A stretch of 14,171 bases of DNA from Piscirickettsiaceae bacterium (GTDB lineage Bacteria; Pseudomonadota; Gammaproteobacteria; PS1; Pseudothioglobaceae). Below are positions 1 to 6,889 of this stretch, piece after piece. Both the position numbers and the translations under genes were made by a program. Under the pieces are notes generated by a model. It saw only the letters and a list, made by a program, of their open reading frames with translations. It was not told the DNA's origin and did no database searches. The stretch is taken from NCBI GenBank assembly GCA_012963565.1, contig DTVJ01000188.1, positions 1 through 14,171 of the forward strand, given 5' to 3'. Position 1 is the stretch's first letter; every line of letters begins with the position of its first letter.

Positions 1-681
1 AGTTTTTCAATGGGTAACCAAGATATTCGTGCTTATTTAAATGGTTTATATTTTGAAGTGGATCAAGACAACATTGTTGTTGTTGCAACTGATGGTCATC
101 GTTTGTCTATTGGTGAAATCAAACAAAGTAACAATCTAGCCAATAAAAAAACTGTTATCTTGCCAAGAAAGGCGGTGCTTGAGCTCACCAAGCTACTTAA
201 TAAAAATGAGCATGATGAAGTTGATATCCATCTTTCAGATAACTATTTTTATTTGGTTAGTGATAACACAACGATTATTAGCCGATTGATTGATGGTAAC
301 TTCCCAAATTACGCGCAAGTAATTCCAACTGATTATGAAAACACCATTGTGATTGATCGACAAGATTTTTTAGATAGTTTGCAACAAGCCTCAATTTTTG
401 TAGAAGAGCGCACTAAAGGGGTTAAGTTAGCTTTTAAAGATGCTCAACTCAATATTTTTTCCCATTCAGAAAGAGGTCAGGCTAAAACTCAAATCGCCAT
501 TAAAAATTTCGATAAAGAAATAGAAATAGCTTTTAATATCCATTATTTAATTTCTATTTTAGAAAAACTCACAACCGATGAAATCAACATGGTAGTACCT
601 GGCGGTGAAAATCAATCTTGCCTGTTAACCAGTATTGGCGATGAAACCTATCAATATGTTGTAATGCCGATGCGAATCTAG
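1..681 (+). CDS. dnaN: DNA polymerase III sliding clamp (beta subunit), 3' part
   Basis: This is the C-terminal part, 226 residues, of the ring-shaped clamp that tethers DNA polymerase III to DNA; the family is about 366 residues long. The frame is open from base 1 (S-F-S-M-G-N-Q-D). The first ATG, at 10, is internal: it lies in the conserved stretch matching E. coli FSMAHQDVRYYLNGM, so the gene starts upstream of the window. Visible family signatures are ATDGHRLS, LPRKAVLEL, DGNFPNYAQVIP and the C-terminal end YVVMPMRI, which nearly matches E. coli VVMPMRL and forms part of the clamp's partner-binding pocket. recF follows after 23 bp, so dnaN and recF are probably co-transcribed, as in most bacteria. 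Identification is by sequence motifs plus neighbours. Confidence 0.97.
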   Translation, partial: SFSMGNQDIRAYLNGLYFEVDQDNIVVVATDGHRLSIGEIKQSNNLANKKTVILPRKAVLELTKLLNKNEHDEVDIHLSDNYFYLVSDNTTIISRLIDGNFPNYAQVIPTDYENTIVIDRQDFLDSLQQASIFVEERTKGVKLAFKDAQLNIFSHSERGQAKTQIAIKNFDKEIEIAFNIHYLISILEKLTTDEINMVVPGGENQSCLLTSIGDETYQYVVMPMRI

Positions 682-704
682 TTTATTGATACTAAGGTCT
701 TTAT

Positions 705-1793
705 ATGGCTGTTATTAATAAACTGTCTATTAATCAGTTTCGCAACTTAGAGTGTCAATACATCACACCCTCTAAAGGGATTAATTTATTTATTGGTAAC
801 AACGCCCAGGGAAAAACTAATCTCATAGAAGCTATTTATTATTTGGGACATAACCGTTCTTTTAAAACTAAAAGCATTAAAGAGGTAATTCGTTTTGATC
901 ATGAGGTTTTTCAATTAAACGCTCAAATTGGTGAAGATAGGGTGAAGCTGGAAAAATCAAAAAATAAAAATACCATCACCATTAATCAACAAAGAATTAA
1001 CAACACCAGCCAATTAAGCAAAATTTTACCTATCCAAATCATTACTCCTGACAAAGGTTTTATTGTTAACGGTACTCCAAAAATTAAACGATCATATTTG
1101 GATTGGGGAGTGTTTCACGTGAAACAAGACTCTGTTAAAGCCTTTAAATCATACAATAAAGTCTTAAAAAACATTAATACATTGTTGATTAACAATAAAG
1201 TAGATGAGTTAAATTTTTGGTTTTTAGAGCTAGCAAAATCAGCAGCACAAATAAATCAAAATAGAATCCACTATTTACAACAACTTAAGCAAACTGTGTT
1301 TTCTAATCAGTTGAATTTGCTCTCAGAGTTGATTGATCCACTTGACAATTTTAATTATCAGTTTTCTTCTGGTTGGCCAAAAGAGGTAGATGAAACTAGC
1401 AAACAAAGTATTTACCAATATTTGTGTAAAAACAAAGGTGCTTTACTCAGAGTTAAACATCTAAATTATGGATCGCATAAGGCTAATATAAGTTTTTCGC
1501 TTAATGATAAAAAAGAATGTTTTTTATCTAGAGGAGAGCAAAAAACCTTGTCCATTATTTTTTGGTTAACACAAGTATTATTATTGGTTAATCTTGAGAC
1601 AAACCCTATTGTTTTAATTGATGACATCTCTTCTGAATTAGATAGTAAAAAAATCAACATTGTGCTGCAGTATCTTAAAACGTTAAAAGTGCAAACTTTT
1701 ATGACTGATATTGGTCATAATTTATCCATAATTAATAGCATTAACCCCACTATTTTTCAGATTGATAATGGCACAATTAAATTGATGGATTAA
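705..1793 (+). CDS. recF: DNA replication and repair protein RecF
   Basis: RecF is an SMC-like ATPase that binds ssDNA-dsDNA junctions with RecO and RecR and loads RecA at gaps. At 362 residues it has the normal family length. Visible motifs are the Walker A loop GNNAQGKT (residues 31-38), the signature LSRGEQK (274-280) and Walker B with the D-loop, IVLIDDISSELD (302-313). The family motif DWGVFH lies at 133-138. A weak SD (AAGG, 694-697) sits seven bases before the ATG. The gene follows dnaN and precedes gyrB in the usual origin order. A perfect 16-bp parS-like palindrome lies within the reading frame and encodes V-F-H-V-K-Q (see the parS entry). The reading frame is intact and I see no sign of transfer. 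Confidence 0.97.
   Translation: MAVINKLSINQFRNLECQYITPSKGINLFIGNNAQGKTNLIEAIYYLGHNRSFKTKSIKEVIRFDHEVFQLNAQIGEDRVKLEKSKNKNTITINQQRINNTSQLSKILPIQIITPDKGFIVNGTPKIKRSYLDWGVFHVKQDSVKAFKSYNKVLKNINTLLINNKVDELNFWFLELAKSAAQINQNRIHYLQQLKQTVFSNQLNLLSELIDPLDNFNYQFSSGWPKEVDETSKQSIYQYLCKNKGALLRVKHLNYGSHKANISFSLNDKKECFLSRGEQKTLSIIFWLTQVLLLVNLETNPIVLIDDISSELDSKKINIVLQYLKTLKVQTFMTDIGHNLSIINSINPTIFQIDNGTIKLMD
1111..1126. other. parS: parS centromere-like site (ParB binding site) inside recF
   Basis: The bases TGTTTCACGTGAAACA form a perfect 16-bp palindrome, identical to the parS consensus bound by chromosomal ParB proteins. It lies inside the recF reading frame, where it encodes residues V-F-H-V-K-Q. In many bacteria parS sites cluster near the origin, and dnaN-recF-gyrB is an origin-proximal cluster, so the position fits. 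ParB would load here as a CTP-dependent clamp and spread, helping segregate the origin. ParA and ParB genes are not in the window, so their presence is assumed. The FHV part of the site is also common in RecF proteins, so part of the match may come from protein conservation. Confidence 0.8.
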
Positions 1794-1819
1794 CGCTATA
1801 ATAAAATATCAACATTTCA

Positions 1820-1846
1820 TTGATATCCCTTTAAAAACAATATAAT
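1820..1846 (+). promoter_or_regulatory. Possible upstream promoter in the recF-gyrB gap
   Basis: A TTGATA hexamer (1820-1825) and a perfect TATAAT (1841-1846) are separated by only 15 bp, which is short for a sigma-70 promoter. The first hexamer overlaps one arm of a 7-bp inverted repeat, ATATCAA (1806-1812) and TTGATAT (1820-1826), with a 7-base loop. It could be a second gyrB promoter, an operator, or chance in AT-rich DNA. Confidence 0.3.
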
Positions 1847-1904
1847 TGGGCTAAATAAAGAATCAAAAAAAACCCAGATGAAAAGCCGATAATTACCACT
1901 TGCA

Positions 1905-1913
1905 TGGTATAAT
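1905..1913 (+). promoter_or_regulatory. Extended -10 promoter for gyrB
   Basis: TGGTATAAT is a perfect extended -10 element (TGn followed by TATAAT). No good -35 hexamer lies 17 bp upstream, which is normal for extended -10 promoters. Transcription would start near 1920, giving a leader of about 17 bases before the gyrB ATG at 1937. That leader is T-rich with no recognisable SD. The 143-bp gap between recF and gyrB holds this element, the weaker candidate upstream, and nothing else that I can identify. Confidence 0.55.
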
Positions 1914-1936
1914 AAATTTATTTTTTTCAAGCACTT

Positions 1937-4345
1937 ATGTCGCAAGATCAATCACAAGAATATCAAGCCTCCAATATTAAGGTTTTAAAAGGCCTAGACG
2001 CTGTTAGAAAACGCCCAGGAATGTACATTGGCGATACTGATGATGGCACAGGTTTACACCACATGGTATTTGAAGTGGTTGATAATGCAATTGATGAAGC
2101 GTTAGCAGGCCATTGTTCTAAAATTAATATCACCATTCACGAAGATGACTCTATATCAGTAACAGATGATGGTCGCGGTATTCCAGTGGATATTCACCCA
2201 GAAGAAGGTGTCTCCGCAGCAGAAGTGATTATGACTGTCCTTCATGCGGGTGGTAAGTTTGACGATAACTCTTATAAAGTTTCTGGTGGTTTGCATGGTG
2301 TGGGCGTGTCGGTAGTTAATGCGCTAAGTGAATATGTGCATTTAACCGTATTTCGTCATGGTGAAATTCATCAACAAACTTACAAGATGGGCGTACCTGT
2401 TGAGCCAATGAAAGCCACTGGTAAGTCGGACACTACAGGTACAATTATTCATTTCAAGCCGAGCGCTGATGTTTTTGCCATTACCGAATTTAAATACGAT
2501 ATATTGGCAAATCGTGTACGTGAGTTGTCATTTCTAAATTCAGGCGTTCATATTGAGATTGAAGAACTGTCTTCTGGACGCAAAGATTTGTTTAAGTATG
2601 AAGGCGGTATTACTGCTTTTGTTGAGCATTTGAATAAGTCAAAAAATCCAATTCACAATGATATTATTTCCATCACGGCTGAGCGCGATGATATTGTCAT
2701 TGATGTTGCCTTACAGTGGAGCGATGCCTATCAAGAAAGCATTTATTGTTTTACTAACAACATCCCTCAGCGTGATGGTGGTGCACACTTGGCAGGCTTC
2801 AGAGGGGCATTGACTCGAACCTTAAACAATTACATTGACAATTCGGGTATGGCCAAAAAAGAAAAAGCCTCAATTACCGGCGAAGATACCCGCGAAGGAT
2901 TGACAGCGATTGTTTCGGTCAAAGTCCCTGACCCTAAGTTCTCATCACAAACCAAAGAAAAATTAGTTTCATCTGAAGTGCGTGCTCCGGTTGAATCAGC
3001 ACTAAATGAAAAATTGGGCGAGTATTTGTTGGAACATCCAAACGAAGCCAAAATCATTGTTGGTAAGATTTTAGATGCTTCGCGTGCTCGCGATGCAGCT
3101 CGAAAAGCTAGAGAGATGACCCGTCGTAAGGGTGCACTAGATATAGCCGGTCTCCCGGGAAAATTGAGCGATTGTCAAACCAAAGATCCTGCTGAGTCAG
3201 AAATCTTTCTTGTTGAGGGTGATTCTGCGGGCGGCTCTGCTAAACAAGGTCGTGATCGCCGCACACAGGCTATCCTGCCCCTCAAAGGAAAAATCTTAAA
3301 TGTAGAGAAGGCTAGATTTGAAAAAATGCTTGCTTCTGCTGAGGTAGGTACCTTAATTACAGCATTAGGCTGCGGTATTGGTAAAGAGGAATACGACATT
3401 GAGAAATTACGTTATCACAAGATTGTGATCATGACTGATGCAGATGTCGATGGTGCACATATTCGCACCCTATTATTAACCTTCTTTTATCGCTATTTGC
3501 CAGAATTGATTGAAAACGGTTATCTCTATATCGCACAACCACCTTTATACAAGATCAAAAAAGGTAAACAAGAGCGTTATTTAAAAGATGATCAAGAGCT
3601 TAATGATTATTTATTACAAGAAGCGGTAAACGATGCACATCTATTTTCTAATGCTCAATCGCCAGCAATCTCCGGCGTCGCTTTAGAGACAGCAGTAAAA
3701 GACTATTATAAAATTAACACTGTTATTGATCGTTTGGCGAAAAAGTTTAATCCTTCTTTATTGCGCGCTATCGCAAGATCTGCACCACTGGAAGATTTGG
3801 GTGACACCAAGAAAACCAAGACCTGGTGTCAACAATTGGAGCTACTACTTGCTCAGGGCGTAACACCAGCGCAAAAACATATGATTGTGTTTGATAGCGC
3901 AGTAAACGAGATAAAACATACACTATCTGTTTATGGTGTTGATACTGACATTGATCATTTAGGACAAGGTTTTTTTGATTCCGAAGATTATCGAACCATA
4001 AAAAAATTCTCAGAAGAGGTTGAGAGTGTAATTAATGATGAATCTTATGTTGAGAAAAGAGGCAAAGAAGTTAAGGTTAGTAGCTTCTCACAAGTGGTTA
4101 ATTTCTTAATGGATGATGCTAAAAAAGGTCAAAGTTTCCAACGGTATAAAGGTCTAGGAGAGATGAACCCTGAACAACTTTGGGAAACCACTATGGATCC
4201 AGAAAACAGAATTTTACTTAAGGTTAAGATTGAAGACGCAATTGCTGCCGATGAAGTTTTTTCAACTTTAATGGGCGATGAAGTAGAACCAAGAAGGAAT
4301 TTTATTGAAGAAAATGCTCTGTCTGTCGACAACCTAGATTTTTAA
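1937..4345 (+). CDS. gyrB: DNA gyrase subunit B
   Basis: GyrB is the ATPase half of the type II topoisomerase that introduces negative supercoils. Its 802 residues match the E. coli length (804). The N-terminal GHKL ATPase domain shows EVVDNAIDEA with the magnesium-binding Asn at 50, DDGRGIP (77-83), GGLHGVGVSVVNALS (117-131) and the ATP-contacting Lys of QTK at 340. The TOPRIM domain carries EGDSAGG (427-433) and the metal-binding DADVD (501-505). The C-terminal tail has RYKGLGEMNPEQLWETTMDP. Asp429 and Lys450 correspond to the quinolone-sensitive residues D426 and K447 of E. coli and are unchanged. The gene has its own extended -10 promoter and continues into prk without a terminator. Confidence 0.98.
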   Translation: MSQDQSQEYQASNIKVLKGLDAVRKRPGMYIGDTDDGTGLHHMVFEVVDNAIDEALAGHCSKINITIHEDDSISVTDDGRGIPVDIHPEEGVSAAEVIMTVLHAGGKFDDNSYKVSGGLHGVGVSVVNALSEYVHLTVFRHGEIHQQTYKMGVPVEPMKATGKSDTTGTIIHFKPSADVFAITEFKYDILANRVRELSFLNSGVHIEIEELSSGRKDLFKYEGGITAFVEHLNKSKNPIHNDIISITAERDDIVIDVALQWSDAYQESIYCFTNNIPQRDGGAHLAGFRGALTRTLNNYIDNSGMAKKEKASITGEDTREGLTAIVSVKVPDPKFSSQTKEKLVSSEVRAPVESALNEKLGEYLLEHPNEAKIIVGKILDASRARDAARKAREMTRRKGALDIAGLPGKLSDCQTKDPAESEIFLVEGDSAGGSAKQGRDRRTQAILPLKGKILNVEKARFEKMLASAEVGTLITALGCGIGKEEYDIEKLRYHKIVIMTDADVDGAHIRTLLLTFFYRYLPELIENGYLYIAQPPLYKIKKGKQERYLKDDQELNDYLLQEAVNDAHLFSNAQSPAISGVALETAVKDYYKINTVIDRLAKKFNPSLLRAIARSAPLEDLGDTKKTKTWCQQLELLLAQGVTPAQKHMIVFDSAVNEIKHTLSVYGVDTDIDHLGQGFFDSEDYRTIKKFSEEVESVINDESYVEKRGKEVKVSSFSQVVNFLMDDAKKGQSFQRYKGLGEMNPEQLWETTMDPENRILLKVKIEDAIAADEVFSTLMGDEVEPRRNFIEENALSVDNLDF

Positions 4346-4361
4346 CAAATTAATAACATTT

Positions 4362-4370
4362 AGAAAGGAG
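4362..4370 (+). promoter_or_regulatory. Strong ribosome binding site of prk
   Basis: AGAAAGGAG lies seven bases before the prk ATG, in the 32-bp gap after gyrB. It is among the strongest SD sequences in the window, whereas gyrB itself has none. This would let prk be translated efficiently from a shared gyrB-prk message. Confidence 0.75.
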
Positions 4371-4377
4371 TTACATT

Positions 4378-5262
4378 ATGTCAACAAAACATCCGGTCGT
4401 TTCAGTTACCGGTTCATCCGGCGCAGGCACCACGTTTGTAAAAAAAGCATTTGAGAAAATTTTCGATAATAAAAACCTTAACGTTTGCATAGTAGAGGGC
4501 GATAGTTTTCATAAGTTTGAACGCGCTGATATGAAGGTCGAGGTAGAAAAATCACGCGCAGCAGGCAAGGTATTAACACACTTTGCTGAAAACGCTAATC
4601 ATTTTGACAAATTAGAAGCGTTATTCAAGCAATACGGTGAAGATGGTACTGGTCAAAAACGTTACTACATCCACTCTGATGAGGAGGCTGTCGAGCACAA
4701 TGCACGACTGGGTACTAACCTTGAGCCAGGGCAATTTACCCCATGGGAAGATATTGAAACTGGCACTGATATCATGTTTTACGAAGGCCTTCATGGTGGA
4801 GTAAAAACCGATAATGCTGATGTTGCTGGCCAAGTGGATTTATTGGTTGGCGTAGTGCCATCAGTAAATATTGAGTGGATTCAAAAGATTTATCGTGACA
4901 CTTCAGAGCGTCCTTATACGCCAGAACAAGTCACTGAAATTATTCTGGACCGTATGCAAGATTATGTTGAATTTATTACACCGCAGTTTGACAATACACA
5001 TATTAACTTTCACCGTATTCCATTAGTAGACACATCTAATCCGTTTAGTGGTCAAGCAGTGCCTACACCGGAAGATTCGTTAGTGGTAACAACCGTTCGC
5101 ATTGATGGTGTTGATTTACAGGCGGTTGCGGACAAGTTGCCAGCAGAAGCAATGGCATTTTTACAAAACGATACTACATTAGTCTACAAAGGTAGCTTTA
5201 TGGTTGATGTGATGGATATTATGCTAACGCCAATTATTGATCAATTAATGACCAATAAGTAA
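4378..5262 (+). CDS. prk: Phosphoribulokinase, class I (bacterial type)
   Basis: Prk phosphorylates ribulose 5-phosphate with ATP to make ribulose 1,5-bisphosphate, the CO2 acceptor of RuBisCO, so it marks a working Calvin cycle. At 294 residues it fits the class I bacterial family (about 290). The P-loop is GSSGAGTT (12-19). Asp42 in VEGDSFHKFERADM matches the catalytic base of the Rhodobacter enzyme, with His45 and Arg49 as substrate contacts. FYEGLHGG holds the Walker B Glu at 136. NIEWIQKIYRD includes Arg173, also known from Rhodobacter. LVDTSNPF is a late family motif. From memory, the Rhodobacter NADH-effector arginines R31 and R257 do not seem to be conserved (Asn31 here). No RuBisCO or other cbb genes are in the window; prk sits instead behind gyrB. 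A strong terminator follows. Confidence 0.96.
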   Translation: MSTKHPVVSVTGSSGAGTTFVKKAFEKIFDNKNLNVCIVEGDSFHKFERADMKVEVEKSRAAGKVLTHFAENANHFDKLEALFKQYGEDGTGQKRYYIHSDEEAVEHNARLGTNLEPGQFTPWEDIETGTDIMFYEGLHGGVKTDNADVAGQVDLLVGVVPSVNIEWIQKIYRDTSERPYTPEQVTEIILDRMQDYVEFITPQFDNTHINFHRIPLVDTSNPFSGQAVPTPEDSLVVTTVRIDGVDLQAVADKLPAEAMAFLQNDTTLVYKGSFMVDVMDIMLTPIIDQLMTNK

Positions 5263-5266
5263 GACA

Positions 5267-5272
5267 TATAAT
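5267..5272 (+). promoter_or_regulatory. Possible -10 box for chrA, upstream of the terminator
   Basis: A perfect TATAAT lies just after the prk stop codon. The best -35 is a poor TTAATG (5245-5250), 16 bp upstream. A transcript starting near 5279 would begin with the terminator hairpin as its leader and then reach chrA. The gap between the terminator and chrA is too short to hold another promoter. Confidence 0.3.
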
Positions 5273-5275
5273 TTT

Positions 5276-5330
5276 AAAACCTTGTTGGTTTCTACAATTT
5301 TTTTTGTAGAGGCTAACGAGGTTTTTTATT
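5276..5330 (+). terminator. Intrinsic terminator after prk
   Basis: Arms 5277-5296 and 5305-5324 pair over 20 bp, all Watson-Crick except four G-U pairs, around an eight-base T-rich loop. The second arm runs into TTTTTTATT. It should end the gyrB-prk transcript. The T-tract touches the chrA SD at 5331, so chrA lies immediately behind the stop signal. Confidence 0.88.
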
Positions 5331-5342
5331 GAAGGAACACTG

Positions 5343-6653
5343 ATGCAAACCCAATCTGTTAAAGCCCCTACTTTTTTAGAATTTTTCATTTATTGGTTGA
5401 AGTTAGGATTTATTAGTTTTGGTGGTCCAGCTGGACAAATCAGTATGATGCACCAAGAGCTGGTTGAAAAGCGCCGTTGGATTTCTGAGCATCGTTTTTT
5501 ACATGCATTGAATTACACCATGGTGTTGCCAGGCCCTGAGGCACAACAGTTAGCTACTTATATTGGTTGGTTAATGTTTGGTGTGAGAGGGGGCATTGTT
5601 GCCGGTGTGTTGTTTGTACTTCCTTCCTTGTTTATTTTAAGTGCATTGACTTGGGTTTATTTAACGTATGGCGACGTTAGTGCAGTAGAGGGGATTTTGT
5701 ACGGTATTAAACCAGCAGTTACTGCTATTGTGCTATTTGCCGCCTATCGAATTGGTTCTAAAGCATTATCAAATAACATATTGAGGGTATTGGCGGTATT
5801 GGCATTTTTTGCAATATTTGCCCTTAAGATTCCTTTTCCTTATATTGTTTTAACAGCAGCACTGATTGGATTCTTGGGTGCGCAGCTCTCACCAGATACT
5901 TTTAAGATGGGCACACATCATGGTGATGGCAAAGACAGTTATGGTCCAGCATTAATAGATGATGACACGCCTATACCTGACCATGCTAAGTTTAAATGGT
6001 CTCGTTTGATTGCATTTGCTGTTGTTGGAGTGGGTATAGGCTTAGCTGTTATGAGTTTATTGAGTGATGAGACGTTGCGCAATATGGGTGAGTTTTTCAC
6101 TAAAGCAGCCTTAGTCACCTTTGGCGGTGCGTACGCAGTCTTACCTTATATTTATCAAGGCGGTGTTGACCAGTATCAATGGCTAACTAGTGTGCAAATG
6201 ATGGACGGTTTGGCATTGGGAGAAACCACACCTGGCCCACTGATTATGGTGGTGGCTTTTGTGGGTTTTGTCGGTGCATGGACTAAAGAAATATTCGGCT
6301 CTGAAATGTTATTGTTGGCCGGTTTTGCTGGTGCATCGGTTGCCACATTGTTTACCTTCCTGCCTTCATTCTTGTTTATTTTCCTGGGTGGGCCGGGTGT
6401 TGAAGCTACAAGAGGAGATCTAAAATTTAGCGCACCACTTTCTGCAGTTACTGCTGCTGTTGTTGGTGTTATCATTAACCTAGCAGTGTTTTTCGCTAAG
6501 AATGTTTTGTGGCCAAATGGCGGTGATTTAGACTATGTAGCCACATTGATTGGTGTTGCAGCATTTGTTGCCCTATTTAGGTTTAAGATTGGCATTATGA
6601 GTGTGATTGCGGCCTGTGCTTCTATTGGCTTGGCGTTAACCTTATTAACTTAA
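5343..6653 (+). CDS. chrA: Chromate transporter, long-chain CHR family
   Basis: This inner-membrane protein has 436 residues and the two-domain layout of long CHR transporters, which export chromate and may also handle sulfate. The first half has FGGPAGQISMMH (26-37) and PGPEAQQLATYIGW (63-76). The second half repeats the pattern with FGGAYAVLPYI (260-270) and GETTPGPL (293-300). A charged His/Asp-rich linker of about 37 residues (near 182-218) separates them. The remainder is mostly hydrophobic, enough for roughly ten membrane segments. The SD GAAGGA (5331-5336) is six bases before the ATG. No chrB regulator is nearby. Its promoter is unclear because the prk terminator ends directly at this SD. 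The real substrate here is unknown. Confidence 0.93.
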   Translation: MQTQSVKAPTFLEFFIYWLKLGFISFGGPAGQISMMHQELVEKRRWISEHRFLHALNYTMVLPGPEAQQLATYIGWLMFGVRGGIVAGVLFVLPSLFILSALTWVYLTYGDVSAVEGILYGIKPAVTAIVLFAAYRIGSKALSNNILRVLAVLAFFAIFALKIPFPYIVLTAALIGFLGAQLSPDTFKMGTHHGDGKDSYGPALIDDDTPIPDHAKFKWSRLIAFAVVGVGIGLAVMSLLSDETLRNMGEFFTKAALVTFGGAYAVLPYIYQGGVDQYQWLTSVQMMDGLALGETTPGPLIMVVAFVGFVGAWTKEIFGSEMLLLAGFAGASVATLFTFLPSFLFIFLGGPGVEATRGDLKFSAPLSAVTAAVVGVIINLAVFFAKNVLWPNGGDLDYVATLIGVAAFVALFRFKIGIMSVIAACASIGLALTLLT

Positions 6654-6682
6654 ACTAACAAATCCGTTGTATACTCCTCGAC

Positions 6683-6889
6683 ATGAAGGGTATTAAAAAT
6701 AGCGCAATAATTACATGCCCGTATTGTGGGCACCAACTTAAAGAGAAAATGCCAACCGACGGCTGCATGTATTTTTATCAATGCAAAAATTGCGATAAAA
6801 CTCTAGAACCCAAACAGGGAGATTGCTGTGTCTTTTGTTCCTATGCTGACTACCCCTGTCCACCTAAGCAGGCAGAAGGCGTTACTTAG
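6683..6889 (+). CDS. GDCCVxC-family small cysteine-rich protein (all-cysteine form)
   Basis: A 68-residue protein has nine cysteines: C12-P-Y-C15-G, C28, C34-x-x-C37, and the family signature GDCCVFCSY (46-54), followed by C59-P-P-K-Q. This matches the small proteins that NCBI calls GDCCVxC domain-containing (seleno)protein; some relatives use selenocysteine. Here every position is cysteine and there is no in-frame TGA. The paired cysteines suggest a zinc-ribbon or other metal or redox role, but the function is not established. It starts 29 bp after chrA on the same strand with no terminator between, so co-transcription is likely. There is no SD; a TATACT seven bases before the ATG (6670-6675) could alternatively give a leaderless message. 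Its stop overlaps the end of leuS by 8 bp. Confidence 0.85.
   Translation: MKGIKNSAIITCPYCGHQLKEKMPTDGCMYFYQCKNCDKTLEPKQGDCCVFCSYADYPCPPKQAEGVT

Noticed and set aside
1..9. Reading dnaN as starting at the ATG at position 10
   Set aside because: The frame is open to base 1 and the ATG is in the middle of a conserved clamp segment, so the gene is cut by the window edge.
1722..1730. DnaA-box-like TTATCCATA in recF, and another at 10326-10334
   Set aside because: Each is an isolated single box one base off consensus with no cluster or AT-rich unwinding region, so neither suggests an origin here.
6176..6475. 99-codon open frame antisense to chrA
   Set aside because: It is a by-product of the hydrophobic codon pattern of chrA and has no independent support.
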